Assembly: GCA_036494715.1 (NCBI GenBank)
Contig: DASXNY010000155.1
Location: 11,466 to 75,465 of the forward strand
Length of the DNA: 64,000 bases
Direction of reading: 5' to 3'
Source of the DNA: JAICJR01 sp036494715
GTDB taxonomy: Bacteria > Actinomycetota > Thermoleophilia > Solirubrobacterales > Thermoleophilaceae
Shown here: positions 49,678-58,467 of the stretch, one piece after another
Numbering within the stretch: position 1 is the stretch's first letter
How the letters are laid out: the number at the start of each line of letters is the position of its first letter
Made by a program: the position numbers and the translations under genes
The notes under the pieces: generated by a model
What the model was told of the DNA's origin: nothing
Seen by the model: the letters and a program-made list of their open reading frames with translations, nothing else
Databases searched by the model: none

Positions 49678-50550
49678 GTGGCCGAGAGGGTGATCGCGGT
49701 GCACGGGGGCTGCGGGAACCCGGCGGCCGGAGTCGTGCGCGACGAAGCCGGCTATCACCGCGCGCTCGAGGAGGCGCTGGCGGCGGGCTCGGAGGTGCTC
49801 GAGGGGAGCGGCGCGGCGCTCGACGCGGTCCAGCTGGCGGTGGAGTCGCTCGAGGATTGCCCGCTGTTCAACGCCGGCCGCGGCTCCGTGCTGACGAGCG
49901 ACGGCGTCGTGGAGATGGACGCCGCACTGATGTCCGGCGCGGATCTCAGCGCCGGCGCCGCGGCCGCGGTGACGCGCGTGCGCCACCCGATCGCCCTGGC
50001 GCGCGCCGTGCTCGAGTCGACGCCTCACGTGCTGCTCGCCGGCGTCGGCGCCGAGCTGCTGGCGGAGGAGCGCGGGCTCGAGCTCTGCGAGCCGGACTGG
50101 TTCGTCACCGAGCGCCAGCGCGAGCGCTGGATGGCGGCAAAGGGAACGGTCGGCGCCGTGGCCCTCGACGCCGACGGTCACCTCGCCGCCGCGACCTCCA
50201 CCGGCGGCGTGCGCGGCCAGCTGCCCGGCCGGGTGGGCGACTCTCCCCTGATCGGCTCCGGCACGTATGCCGAGGACGGCGTCTGCGCGATCTCCGCCAC
50301 CGGCGACGGCGAGCTGATCATCCGGACGACACTCGCCGCGGAGGTGGCCGGGCTGATCCGCCACGGCGGGCTGTCGCTCGAGCAGGCGTGCGAGCGCGCG
50401 TTGCGCGAGCGGATAGCGCCGCTGGGTGGAGACGCAGGGCTGATCGCGCTCGACCCGGCCGGCAAAGTGGCGATGCCCGCCAATACGTCCGTTATGCACC
50501 GGGGAGTGGTGCGAAACGGCGGCGCGGCCTCCACGGCCGTGTTCGTCTGA
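49678..50550 (+). CDS. iaaA: Isoaspartyl peptidase / L-asparaginase (Ntn type)
   Basis: A 290-residue Ntn-hydrolase precursor. The nucleophile is Thr157 in AAKGTVGAVALD, at which autocleavage gives the beta chain; VIAVHGGCGNP at the N-terminus and FNAGRGSVLTSDG are conserved in the plant-type asparaginase family. It removes L-isoaspartyl residues from peptides and asparagine. GTG at 49678 begins the conserved domain. Confidence 0.93.
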   Translation: MAERVIAVHGGCGNPAAGVVRDEAGYHRALEEALAAGSEVLEGSGAALDAVQLAVESLEDCPLFNAGRGSVLTSDGVVEMDAALMSGADLSAGAAAAVTRVRHPIALARAVLESTPHVLLAGVGAELLAEERGLELCEPDWFVTERQRERWMAAKGTVGAVALDADGHLAAATSTGGVRGQLPGRVGDSPLIGSGTYAEDGVCAISATGDGELIIRTTLAAEVAGLIRHGGLSLEQACERALRERIAPLGGDAGLIALDPAGKVAMPANTSVMHRGVVRNGGAASTAVFV

Positions 50551-50556
50551 CGAAGA

Positions 50557-50584
50557 AGAGCGGCGCCCCGAAGGGCGCCGCTCT
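50557..50584 (+). terminator. Terminator after the isoaspartyl peptidase gene
   Basis: AGAGCGGCGCC (50557-50567) pairs with GGCGCCGCTCT (50574-50584); an extra C-G pair closes the loop, leaving a CGAA tetraloop. It lies 6 nt past the stop codon, before the heptad repeat. Confidence 0.85.
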
Positions 50585-50618
50585 GCCAACTGCCAACTGC
50601 CTACTGGGAACTGCCTAC
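50584..50618. repeat. Five 7-bp repeats between convergent genes (locus D)
   Basis: Five successive heptads of the TGCCWAC type (TGCCAAC, TGCCAAC, TGCCTAC, TGGGAAC, TGCCTAC) lie between the isoaspartyl peptidase terminator and the stop codon of the convergent sedolisin gene. Confidence 0.85.
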
Positions 50619-50623
50619 CGCGA

Positions 50624-52237
50624 CTAGGCCCCGCCAACGAACGCGGAGACATCCGGCGTCCCACGGCCAGTCGCGTAATCCCACCCCGGCGTCGCGACGT
50701 AGAAGCCGATGGCTCCGACCGTGATGTCGTGGAAGGCCGCGGCGGGCTCGGTGTTGTAGATCACCGGCCCGGCGAAGCCGAGCGTGCCCCCGTGGGCGCC
50801 CTGGGCGCGCGCCCAGATGCCCTGCCACGACGGAGCGCTCGCGCTCGTGCCGCCGATGGTCTCCTCGCTGCCGGCGACGATCACCCGGTAGCCCGAGTTC
50901 GGGTCGGCGTCGAGCGACACGTCCGGCACCCCGCGGTTCAGCGGCAGGAAGCTGCCGCCGGCGTTCGACTGGTAGGCGGGCACGGCCTCGAAGAAGGTCG
51001 AGCCGCCGCCACCGGCGTACCACGCGATCTCGTTCGGTCCCGGGCCGAGCACCGTGGTGCCGCCGGCGCCCATCGCGTACGGCGACGCCGCCGGGAAGTT
51101 CGTCCCTGGCAGGCCAGCCGGCACGCCGTTCACGCCCACCACTGCCGGGCAGAACGAGCCGGTGTCGCCGCTCGAGGTGAACAGCGTCTGGCCCTGCGCC
51201 GCTGCCTGCTCGAGCGCGTTGTCGAGCGGAGCCTGGAAGCCCGACACCTGAGCCAGCAGCTCGCACTCCCCGGCCGAGAAGCTGGCCTGCTCGTTCGTGT
51301 TGTCGGTGACCCAGCGGTTGACCGTCGCCAGGATGTCGTCGTTCGACAGCGAGGGACCCACGTACAGGTGGAGACCCGTCACGTCCGGCGCGAAGCCCGT
51401 TGAGTACTGCGTGTCGAGGTCCCACTCGTCGTTGCCCGAGGTGTCGCTGGACGGCGTGCCGACGTCGGTCTCGGTCACAGGCACCTGCGGCAGCCCGAAC
51501 TGCTGCTCGAACTTGACGAGGTCCTGCCTCGGGATCGTGAGGTCGCCCTCCGCGATCACCGCGACCTGCTGGCCGGCACCGGTGGCCGAGCTGGGCGCGT
51601 TGTAGAGGGACCAGAAGTCCTGCGGGCCGTAGTCCGCCGGGTAGTTCACGCCGCCGGTCGCCTGCGTCGAGTTCTGCGGCGTGCGCTTCGGCGGGAGGCT
51701 GAGCTTGCCGATGCTCGAGAGCCCGAGCACGCCCGCCACCTGGCCGGAGAAGGTGCTCGGCAGCTTGGCCGTGCCCTTGGGCGTGAAGTAGGTCGAGCCG
51801 TTCTGCTGCTGGTAGCGCTCGAAGCTGATGCCGAGCGCCTTGCCGAACGCGGTGGAGCTGCCGCTCAGCCGCACGAGCGTGCGGTTGGCGGACACCGAGC
51901 TCACGGTCAGGCCGTTGGCGCTCGCCCACGAGCGGACGGCGTCGACCGTGGACTGCGCCGGCGCGTAGGTGGAGTTGTAGGTCGCGCTCGAGATCGTCTG
52001 GTGGTTGGCCACCACGCGGTCGAGCCCGGCCTTGTTGCGCGGTGAGAGCGCCATGGTCACCTGCAGGCTGCGCGCGGGCAGCGCACCCAAGTCCGTGCCG
52101 CTCTGGACGAGGATCGGCGCGAGGCCGGTCTTCTGTGCGGTGGTTACCGCGCCCGCCGTCGCCGGCAGCGCCAGCGCGGCGATTGCGGTCGCAGCCAGGG
52201 CAGCAAGCCGCCAGGGCGCGCGAAGAGATCTGGACAT
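50624..52237 (-). CDS. S53 family serine-carboxyl peptidase (sedolisin/kumamolisin-like)
   Basis: A 537-residue secreted peptidase with signal peptide (LAALAATAIAALALPATAGA), an activation domain (pro-kumamolisin type, about 60-170: LALSPRNK-like, TYFTPKGTAKLPSTFSGQVA) and the catalytic domain. The S53 triad is seen as Glu and Asp in GNDEWDLDTQYS and Ser465 in GGTSASAPSW; the calcium/oxyanion region VATPGWDYATGRGTPDV is near the C-terminus. Works extracellularly, usually at acid pH. ATG at 52237 has GGGAGGG upstream. Confidence 0.92.
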   Translation of the reverse strand: MSRSLRAPWRLAALAATAIAALALPATAGAVTTAQKTGLAPILVQSGTDLGALPARSLQVTMALSPRNKAGLDRVVANHQTISSATYNSTYAPAQSTVDAVRSWASANGLTVSSVSANRTLVRLSGSSTAFGKALGISFERYQQQNGSTYFTPKGTAKLPSTFSGQVAGVLGLSSIGKLSLPPKRTPQNSTQATGGVNYPADYGPQDFWSLYNAPSSATGAGQQVAVIAEGDLTIPRQDLVKFEQQFGLPQVPVTETDVGTPSSDTSGNDEWDLDTQYSTGFAPDVTGLHLYVGPSLSNDDILATVNRWVTDNTNEQASFSAGECELLAQVSGFQAPLDNALEQAAAQGQTLFTSSGDTGSFCPAVVGVNGVPAGLPGTNFPAASPYAMGAGGTTVLGPGPNEIAWYAGGGGSTFFEAVPAYQSNAGGSFLPLNRGVPDVSLDADPNSGYRVIVAGSEETIGGTSASAPSWQGIWARAQGAHGGTLGFAGPVIYNTEPAAAFHDITVGAIGFYVATPGWDYATGRGTPDVSAFVGGA

Positions 52238-52450
52238 GAACCCTCCCAAGTTCAGGACTTCTGAGGTATTGCGGCCCCTGCCGCGTGTTGGACGGAGCGG
52301 CAGTATTCCAGTCCCTGCGCGGGAATGCGCTACTTCCCCCGACCGGTACCGCGGGCGGTGCGTAAGCCCTTTCTAAGACGCGCGGGAAGGATCCGGGCGC
52401 CGGTCGCGTTTCCCCTTCTGATCCATGTTCGAAGCGAAAGGAAACGCACG

Positions 52451-52924
52451 ATGAAGCGCTTGTTTCTACCGCTGCTCGCCATCGGTGCGACCGCGGCCGC
52501 GATCGGCGGCGCCACCGTCGCCGGCGCGCACTCGACCTCGGGTGCGCACGCCTCGAAGGCGGCCACGATTCAGCTCAAGAAGGTCGGCGATCTGGGCAAG
52601 GTCCTGGTCAACGGCCACGGCCAGACGCTCTACCTGTTCGAGAAGGACAAGCACGGCAAGAGCGCCTGCAACGGCAAGTGTGCCGGCGCCTGGCCGCCCG
52701 TCTTCACCACCGGCAAGCCGAACGCCGGCAGTGGCGTGAGCGCCTCAAAGCTCGGCACGACGAAGCGCAAGGACGGCAAGATGCAGGTGACCTACAACGG
52801 GCACCCGCTGTACGCGTTCGTCGAGGACACGAAGGCCGGTCAGGCGAAGGGCGAGGGCTCGAAGGCCTTCGGCGCCGAGTGGTACGTCGTGAACGCGAAG
52901 GGCAACAAGGTCGACAAGGACTAG
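52451..52924 (+). CDS. Secreted COG4315-like protein (lipoprotein_15 family)
   Basis: A 157-residue exported protein of the COG4315 / pfam03640 type with a signal peptide (MKRLFLPLLAIGATAAAIGG; Ala-rich cleavage region). Two family repeats are visible: GQTLYLFEKDKHGKSACNGK-CAGAWPPV and GHPLYAFVEDTKAGQAKGEG followed by GAEWYVVNAKGNKV. No lipobox Cys at the cleavage site is seen. Function unknown; often redox- or stress-linked. ATG at 52451 has GAAAGG upstream. Its TAG shares CTAG with the convergent hydrolase. Confidence 0.85.
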   Translation: MKRLFLPLLAIGATAAAIGGATVAGAHSTSGAHASKAATIQLKKVGDLGKVLVNGHGQTLYLFEKDKHGKSACNGKCAGAWPPVFTTGKPNAGSGVSASKLGTTKRKDGKMQVTYNGHPLYAFVEDTKAGQAKGEGSKAFGAEWYVVNAKGNKVDKD

Positions 52925-53832
52925 AGCAGTCGCGCCCGCATCGAGTCGGCACTCACGTCCGCCGGCTCGGTGGAGGCGATGAAGTCCGCGACGGTGCGCG
53001 CGAAGCGCACCGGCTGGTCCAGCTGTGGGAAGTGCCCGGCGTCGTCGAAGACCTCTAGACGGCTGCCGGGCATTCCGCGGTTGGCGTTGCCCGCGTGCTG
53101 CACCGGAATGATCGGGTCGCGCCGCCCCCACACGATCAGGGTCGGCACGTCCGCCGCGAGATAGAGGCGGTCGGTCGCATCCACGCGCTGGCCGCTGTGG
53201 TCGATCACGGAGCGCAGCGTGTGCAGGAAGGCCTGGCGCGAGTCGCCGTCCGCGAGCGAGCCGTAGCCGCGCGCGAACTCGGCGATGTCCGGCCCCGCGC
53301 GGAAGCCGAGCCGGCCGACGAGGCCGGAGACGGTGGTGCCCGCGTTGCGGATCGTGTCGTTCGAGATCAACGGCAGCACGAGCTCCGAGCCGGGCAGCGT
53401 GGCCGCCCGCAGCAGCGGGTGCACCTCGCGGCCGAGCCCGCCGCTCGACACCAGCACGAGCCGGTCCGTGCGCTCGGGGAACTGGTAGGCGTACTGGAGC
53501 GCGATCCCGCCGCCCAGCGAGTGCCCCACCACCGTGGCCCGCGACAGGCCGAGCGCGATCAAGAGGTCGCGCAGGCCGCTGGCGTAGGCGCCGAGCGAGT
53601 AGTCGCCGCGCGGCTTGGCGGAACGGCCGTGGCCGAGCAGGTCGGGCGCCACCACGGTGTTCGTCTCCGCGAGCAGCGGCATCGCGTCGAGCCACTGCTG
53701 CGAGCGGCCGGCAATCCCGTGCACAAGCAGGATCGCCGGGCCCTCGCCCGCGATCCGGTAGCTCACGCGGTGACCGTGGAGCTCGACCTCCTCGCAGCGG
53801 ATCTCTCTCTTCTTGGTTCGTTTGGTCGGCAT
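52921..53832 (-). CDS. Alpha/beta-hydrolase
   Basis: A 303-residue alpha/beta hydrolase. LLVHGIAGRSQQW is the oxyanion loop, Ser is in VVGHSLGGGIALQYA, the Asp in WGRRDPIIPV and the His in DDAGHFPQLDQP, giving a complete triad. Broad C-C or ester hydrolase/haloperoxidase-like family; substrate unknown. Divergent from the MerR-type regulator, sharing a 66-nt regulatory gap. Confidence 0.88.
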   Translation of the reverse strand: MPTKRTKKREIRCEEVELHGHRVSYRIAGEGPAILLVHGIAGRSQQWLDAMPLLAETNTVVAPDLLGHGRSAKPRGDYSLGAYASGLRDLLIALGLSRATVVGHSLGGGIALQYAYQFPERTDRLVLVSSGGLGREVHPLLRAATLPGSELVLPLISNDTIRNAGTTVSGLVGRLGFRAGPDIAEFARGYGSLADGDSRQAFLHTLRSVIDHSGQRVDATDRLYLAADVPTLIVWGRRDPIIPVQHAGNANRGMPGSRLEVFDDAGHFPQLDQPVRFARTVADFIASTEPADVSADSMRARLL

Positions 53833-53898
53833 CGATCGGTCCTTACACTTGTCACTTGCCAGTGTTACACCATTTCATGTAACTTCAAACTTCCTACC

Positions 53899-54645
53899 AT
53901 GGCGGTGATGGCGGAGACATCGAATGGCGACAGCCGGCTGACGATCGATCAGCTCGCGCAGCGCACCGGCATGACCGTGCGCAACATACGCGCGCACCAG
54001 TCGCGCGGCCTGCTGCAGCCGCCGGTGGTGGAGGCGCGCACGGGCTACTACGACGACGAGCACCTGGCCCGCATCAAGCTGATCCAGGAGATGCAGGCCG
54101 AGGGCTTCAACCTCAAGGCGATCGAGCGGCTGATCGAGGGCTCGAGCGGCGCGGTCGAGGAGGCGCTCGGCTTCAAGCGCGCGGCGCTCACCCCGTTCGG
54201 CGACGAGGAGCCCGAGTACATCACGCAGGAGGAGCTCGACGAGCGGCTGCGGGGTCCGTACGACGAGAAGGTCGCGCGCAAGGCCGTCAAGCTCGGGCTG
54301 ATCAAGCCGCTCGACGAGCACCGCTACGAGATCCCGAGCCCGACGCTCTTCGCGGCCGGCGAGGAGCTGATTCGCGAGGGCGTGCCGATCGAGCACGTGC
54401 TCGCCGTCGCCGAGCGGGTGATGAAGCATTCCGCGGCCGTGGCCGACGCCTTCGTGCGGGTGTTCGTGGACGACGTGCTCGGATCGCTGCCCGCGGACGG
54501 AGTGCACGACCCGGCCGAGTGGGCGCGCAAGCGCGACGCGCTCGAGCGCCTGCGCCCGCTCGCGACCGACGCCCTGCTGGCCGCCTTCAAGCAGAAGATG
54601 ACGAGCGCGGCCGAGCGCCGCTTCAGCAAGGTCCTCGACAACTGA
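53899..54645 (+). CDS. MerR-family transcriptional regulator
   Basis: A 248-residue MerR-type regulator. The winged HTH is RLTIDQLAQRTGMTVRNIRAHQSRGLLQPP, followed by HLARIKLIQEMQAEGFNLKAI. The long C-terminal region (TAL/TipAS-like, SPTLFAAGEELIREGVPIEHVL) may bind ligands. It probably controls the divergent alpha/beta hydrolase gene; the gap holds possible -35/-10 hexamers for both directions but no clear palindromic operator. ATG 53899 or 53908 are both possible. Convergent with the small membrane gene with a 3-nt gap. Confidence 0.85.
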   Translation: MAVMAETSNGDSRLTIDQLAQRTGMTVRNIRAHQSRGLLQPPVVEARTGYYDDEHLARIKLIQEMQAEGFNLKAIERLIEGSSGAVEEALGFKRAALTPFGDEEPEYITQEELDERLRGPYDEKVARKAVKLGLIKPLDEHRYEIPSPTLFAAGEELIREGVPIEHVLAVAERVMKHSAAVADAFVRVFVDDVLGSLPADGVHDPAEWARKRDALERLRPLATDALLAAFKQKMTSAAERRFSKVLDN

Positions 54646-54648
54646 CAC

Positions 54649-55104
54649 TCAGCGGGCCCGCGCGCGGGCCGGCCGCTTCGAATCGTGCAGCAGCACCAGC
54701 ACTATCAGCGCGCCCAGCACCGTCCAGCCGAGCGACACCACGTTGGCGATCGCGTTGCCGAGCGAGAACGGCCCGAGGTGGAACATGTGCCAGACCATGT
54801 GCGGCACGGCGAAGGTGAGCCAGGCCGCGACCGCCGTGTAGGCGAGGCTGCGGCGGCCGCGTATGGCGGCGGCGATCATCACCACCGCGAGCGCGCAAAA
54901 GAGAGCGCCGACGTCGCGCACGAGGTGCTCGTCGTAGGCGCCCAGCGTGGACACCCAACCGCCGCTGCCGATGCCGAAGTTCTTGTAGAAGTTGCGCGGG
55001 GCGAACAGCGCCCAGAGGCCGATCAGCCCCTGCGGCGCCCCGAGCACGAAGAGGATCCCCGCGATCCATTGCCGGTGGCGCTCGATGCGATCCGAGTCCC
55101 CCAT
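54649..55104 (-). CDS. Hypothetical membrane protein
   Basis: A 151-residue protein with about four hydrophobic segments (AGILFVLGAPQGLIGLWALF, LVRDVGALFCALAVVMIAAA, TAVAAWLTFAVPHMVWHMFH, SLGWTVLGALIVLVLLHD). No recognised family. Its ATG directly abuts the TAG of the upstream methyltransferase gene, indicating coupled translation; the pairing may reflect a shared role but none is known. Confidence 0.7.
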   Translation of the reverse strand: MGDSDRIERHRQWIAGILFVLGAPQGLIGLWALFAPRNFYKNFGIGSGGWVSTLGAYDEHLVRDVGALFCALAVVMIAAAIRGRRSLAYTAVAAWLTFAVPHMVWHMFHLGPFSLGNAIANVVSLGWTVLGALIVLVLLHDSKRPARARAR

Positions 55105-55896
55105 CTAGCGCTGGGCGGTCGCGATCACGTAGCGGCTCGTCACGCGGAAGGCGTCCGGGTCCTCGTTGCCCGCCTCGAGCACCTCGATCATGCGCTCGCG
55201 CACCGCCTCGTGCTCACCGCGCGGCTCGAGCACGGCGTTCCCCGCGATCGCCATCGGATGGTTGGCGGCGTCGCGGTCGATGTAGTCGGCGGCGGAGGTC
55301 GAGGTGAACGCGATCGTCGCCTCCTCGAGCGAGACATCGAACCCGTGCGGCCCGAACAGCCCCGCCAGCGCGTCACGCTCCTGCCAGGCGAACGGCGGCG
55401 GCCCGGGCGGCAGCACGAGCGCGCGGCCAATGGCCTCGCGCGCCACGCGCACGCTCTCGGAGATCGCGCCCTCGGGAATCCAGGCGCTCAGCACGATGCG
55501 CCCGGCTGGGCCGGTGACGCGCGCCAGCTCGGCCGCGGCCGCCACGGGATCGGGGGCGAAGATCACGCCGAACACGGAGATCACGAGCGCCGCCTCGCCG
55601 TCGGGCAGCGGGATCGAGGCAGCGTCGCCCTTTAGGAACTCGGCGTCGAGCTTCTGCGTCGCGGCCCGCTCGCGCGCCACCTCGAGCAGGCGCTGCGCCG
55701 GGTCCACCCCGGTCACGCGCGCGCCACGCGCGGCCGCGAGCAGGGCTGCATTGCCGGTGCCGCAGCCGAGGTCGACCACGCGCTCGCCGGCCGAGGGCGC
55801 GGCGCGCTCCACCAGCAACCGCGCCGCCGGCACCAGCTGCTCGGCCGTCGACTCGTAGCTTCCGATGCCCCAGTCGAGCGCGGGTCCCCCGGTCAT
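55105..55896 (-). CDS. Class I SAM-dependent methyltransferase
   Basis: A 263-residue Rossmann-fold methyltransferase. Motif I is VVDLGCGTGNAALLAAARGA, followed by the Asp of TGVDPAQRLLEVA, AEFLKGDAASIPLPDGEA and SVFGVIFAPDPVAAAAELAR. It uses SAM to methylate a small molecule; the substrate region is not identifiable. Directly coupled to the membrane gene downstream. Confidence 0.88.
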   Translation of the reverse strand: MTGGPALDWGIGSYESTAEQLVPAARLLVERAAPSAGERVVDLGCGTGNAALLAAARGARVTGVDPAQRLLEVARERAATQKLDAEFLKGDAASIPLPDGEAALVISVFGVIFAPDPVAAAAELARVTGPAGRIVLSAWIPEGAISESVRVAREAIGRALVLPPGPPPFAWQERDALAGLFGPHGFDVSLEEATIAFTSTSAADYIDRDAANHPMAIAGNAVLEPRGEHEAVRERMIEVLEAGNEDPDAFRVTSRYVIATAQR

Positions 55897-55986
55897 GAGC
55901 CGCCACTGAAGTCGAACAGGTCCAGAAACCGCACCCTAACCGAGCTGGCGACGGCTCCGCGCGAGCCCGGCTAGGCTCGGGCGCGC

Positions 55987-56400
55987 GTGACCTGGCGCGA
56001 GATCATCCGCGAGTTCATCCCGCAGTCCCCGCTCGTGCGCCACCTCGGCATCGAGCTGCGCACGCTCGAACCCGACCACGCCGAGCTGCTTCTTCCCTAT
56101 CGCGCCGAGCTCGCCACGATGGGCGACGTTGTGCACGGTGGCGCCATCGCCACCCTGATCGACACGGCCGGGATGGCGGCGGCCTGGGCCCACGACGAGG
56201 AGGCGCCGGAGGGCGCCACCGGCTCAACCGTGTCGATGACCGTCGAGTACCTGGAGGCAGCCCGCGGCGGCGACCTGCTCGCCACCGGAACGCCCGCGCG
56301 CCGCGGCCGCAGCCTCTGTTTCTGCGACGTGAGCGTGACGGAGCCGCCCGGCGAGCGGCTCGTGGCCAAGGGGATGGTGGTCTACCGCTTCGCCGGCTAG
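55987..56400 (+). CDS. PaaI-type hotdog thioesterase
   Basis: A 137-residue hotdog protein. The family segment MGDVVHGGAIATLIDTAGMA contains the conserved His-Gly-Gly and Asp of acyl-CoA thioesterases of the PaaI type, which release CoA from aromatic or fatty thioesters. GTG at 55987 is used, since the domain begins just after. Its TAG shares CTAG with the convergent VOC gene. Confidence 0.88.
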   Translation: MTWREIIREFIPQSPLVRHLGIELRTLEPDHAELLLPYRAELATMGDVVHGGAIATLIDTAGMAAAWAHDEEAPEGATGSTVSMTVEYLEAARGGDLLATGTPARRGRSLCFCDVSVTEPPGERLVAKGMVVYRFAG

Positions 56401-57248
56401 GCGGTGAGCAGGACCGCGTCGCGCCACGGGTCGAGCGCGATCGTCGCGCCCTCGCCGGCTTGCACCTCGGCGCCCGCCGCACGCGCCTGATCGGCGACAC
56501 GCCGCGCGTCCTCGGCGCTCGGCAGCACGACCTCGAACGAGCGCAGCCCGGTCGAGCCCGGCGGCGGCGGGGAGGCGCCGGCGCTCTCCCAGATGTTGAG
56601 GCCGATGTGATGGTGGTAGCCGCCGGCGGACACGAACAGCGCGCCGGGGTAGCTCCGCACCGTCACGTCGAAGCCGAGCCCGCCGGCGTAGAACGCCTCG
56701 GCGTCGTGGATATTCGCGACCTGCAGGTGGACGTGCCCGATCTGGGTGCCGAAGGACATCAGCCGCGGCGCGGGCTGCGCGGGGTCGACCTCGCCGAGCA
56801 CGCCGTCGAGGTCGAGCGGCAGTGTGGCCATCTGGATCACGCCCTCGTCGTTGCGCGCCCACTCGTCACGCGGCCGGTCGCGGTAGATCTCGATGCCGTT
56901 GCCCTCGGGGTCGCGCAGGTAGAGGGCTTCGCTCACGAGGTGGTCGGAGGCGCCGGTGAAGCGCCAGCCCGCCTCGATCACACGCCGCAGCGCGTGCCCA
57001 AGGTCGACGCGGCTCGGGACGAGCACCGCGAGGTGGTAGAGCCCGGTCGTGCCGTGCGGGCGCCGGGGGGCGTCCGGATCGCCGGTCAGCTCGAGGATGG
57101 CCGGGCCGCCGTCGGGGCCGAGGCTCACGGTCTGCCCGTCGCGGCCGAGCTCGCGGAGGCCGAGCGTCCGCTCGTAGAACTGCTGCTGGGCGCCCAGATC
57201 CGCGACGGTCAGGTTGACCGAGCCGATTCGGGTCTCAGGAGGAAGCAT
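56397..57248 (-). CDS. Two-domain VOC protein (catechol dioxygenase / glyoxalase-like)
   Basis: A 283-residue vicinal-oxygen-chelate protein with two VOC domains: SVNLTVADLGAQQQFYERTL with a metal His in GLYHLAVLVPSRVD and Glu in GNGIEIYRDRPRDEW, then IGHVHLQVANIHDAEAFYAG with GGYHHHIGLNIWES. The overall pattern resembles the CatE/YkcA extradiol-dioxygenase-like proteins. Metal-binding, substrate unknown. Confidence 0.85.
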   Translation of the reverse strand: MLPPETRIGSVNLTVADLGAQQQFYERTLGLRELGRDGQTVSLGPDGGPAILELTGDPDAPRRPHGTTGLYHLAVLVPSRVDLGHALRRVIEAGWRFTGASDHLVSEALYLRDPEGNGIEIYRDRPRDEWARNDEGVIQMATLPLDLDGVLGEVDPAQPAPRLMSFGTQIGHVHLQVANIHDAEAFYAGGLGFDVTVRSYPGALFVSAGGYHHHIGLNIWESAGASPPPPGSTGLRSFEVVLPSAEDARRVADQARAAGAEVQAGEGATIALDPWRDAVLLTA

Positions 57249-57261
57249 TCGAGCGTTAACC

Positions 57262-57816
57262 CTACGCGGCGACGGCCAGCGGCTCAGCCCCAGCCGCCAG
57301 GTCGGCGAGGACCTGCGTAAGGCACTCGTGAGTCTCGACGTCCACGATCTCGCCGTCGGCGTAGAGGTGCTCGCCCGCCTTGCCGATCGCGAGCTCGGCG
57401 TCGACTACGCGCGCGCCCGCGATGCCGAGCGACTTGCGCAACTCGGCCTGCGCCCAGATTCCCCCGTATGCGCCCGTGGTGGCGCCGATCACGGCGACGG
57501 TCTTGCCGTGGATGGCGGCCTCGCCGCGCGGGCGAGAGAGCCAGTCGAGCGCGTTCTTGAGCTGACCCGGGGTCGAGCCGTTGTACTCCGGCGTCGCGAA
57601 CAGCACGGCGTCCGCGCCGGCCACCAGCTCACGCAGTCGCGTGGCGGCGGCCGGAGCGGCGTCGCCGTCGCGGTCCTCGTTGTACGGCGGGATCAGCTCG
57701 AGCTCTTCGTAGAGCTCGAGCTGCGTGCCCTGGGGAGCCAGCCGCTGCGCGGCGCGCAGCAGCGCTGTGTTGTGGGAGCCGCTGCGAAGGCTGCCCGAGA
57801 TCCCGAGGACCTTCAC
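57262..57816 (-). CDS. NADPH-dependent FMN reductase family protein
   Basis: A 184-residue flavodoxin-fold reductase: SGSLRSGSHNTALLRAAQRL for FMN phosphate, FATPEYNGSTPGQLKNALDW as signature, and IGATTGAYGGIWAQAELRK near the C-terminus. It reduces FMN or quinones with NADPH. GTG at 57816 follows GGGGGAGT. It starts 2 nt after the yceI stop, so the two form an operon that the upstream MarR-type sites would control. Confidence 0.9.
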   Translation of the reverse strand: MKVLGISGSLRSGSHNTALLRAAQRLAPQGTQLELYEELELIPPYNEDRDGDAAPAAATRLRELVAGADAVLFATPEYNGSTPGQLKNALDWLSRPRGEAAIHGKTVAVIGATTGAYGGIWAQAELRKSLGIAGARVVDAELAIGKAGEHLYADGEIVDVETHECLTQVLADLAAGAEPLAVAA

Positions 57817-57818
57817 CG

Positions 57819-58373
57819 TTACTCCCCCTTGACGGCGGACGCCGACAAGAGCAGCGTCACGTCGTTGCTGACGAGGAGGCCACCGCCCGGGAGCGGCTGG
57901 TTCCAGTTGAGGCCGAAGTCGCGGCGGTCGATCGTGGCTGACACCTCGAGGCCGAAGCGCTCGTTGCCCCACGGATCGGTGCCGGCGCCCTGGTACGAGC
58001 CCGTGAGCTCGATCGGCTTGGTCACGCCCTTGAGCGTGATCTCACCGGGGATGCGGACAGAGCCGTCCTCGGCGACCTCGATCGAGTCCGAGCGGAAGGC
58101 GATCTGCGGGTAGCGCTCGACGTCGAAGAAGTCGGGCGCGCCGAGGTGCTCGTCACGCTGCTCGTCGTGGGTGGTGATGCTTGCGACGTCGACCGAGCCG
58201 TTGAGGCCCGCCTGGTCGTCGCTCGACTGAATCGTGCCCTCGAACTTCGTGGCCTGGCCGCGCACGGTGGCGATGCCCATGTGCTTGACGGTGAACTCGA
58301 CGCTCGAGTGCGACGGGTCGATCGCCCAGTTGCCCTGCGGGATCGACGCAATGGTGGTAGTTGCGGTGCTCAT
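57819..58373 (-). CDS. YceI-family protein
   Basis: A 184-residue YceI/lipid-binding beta-barrel-type protein: WAIDPSHSSVEFTVKHMGIA at the N-terminus and, later, GSVDVASITTHDEQRDEHLG and EVSATIDRRDFGLNWN. No signal peptide, so cytoplasmic binding of an isoprenoid or quinone is likely. ATG at 58373 has AGGAG upstream. It is the first gene of the YceI-FMN-reductase operon under two inverted repeats resembling MarR sites. Confidence 0.9.
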   Translation of the reverse strand: MSTATTTIASIPQGNWAIDPSHSSVEFTVKHMGIATVRGQATKFEGTIQSSDDQAGLNGSVDVASITTHDEQRDEHLGAPDFFDVERYPQIAFRSDSIEVAEDGSVRIPGEITLKGVTKPIELTGSYQGAGTDPWGNERFGLEVSATIDRRDFGLNWNQPLPGGGLLVSNDVTLLLSASAVKGE

Positions 58374-58400
58374 TTCAGAAGACTCCTTGGGAAGAACGAC

Positions 58401-58416
58401 AGTTGACTCATCAACT
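58401..58416. promoter_or_regulatory. MarR-like operator upstream of yceI
   Basis: AGTTGA-CTCA-TCAACT, perfect arms with a 4-nt spacer, located between the yceI start and the next repeat. Confidence 0.65.
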
Positions 58417-58430
58417 ACTTTAGCCGATAG

Positions 58431-58448
58431 TAGTTGCGGTGTCAACTA
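58431..58448. promoter_or_regulatory. Second MarR-like operator upstream of yceI
   Basis: TAGTTG-CGGTGT-CAACTA, 6-bp arms, 6-nt spacer. Shares the AGTTG/CAACT half-sites with the sites at 58401 and 59018. Confidence 0.65.
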
Positions 58449-58467
58449 TTGCGCGATCAAGTACCCC

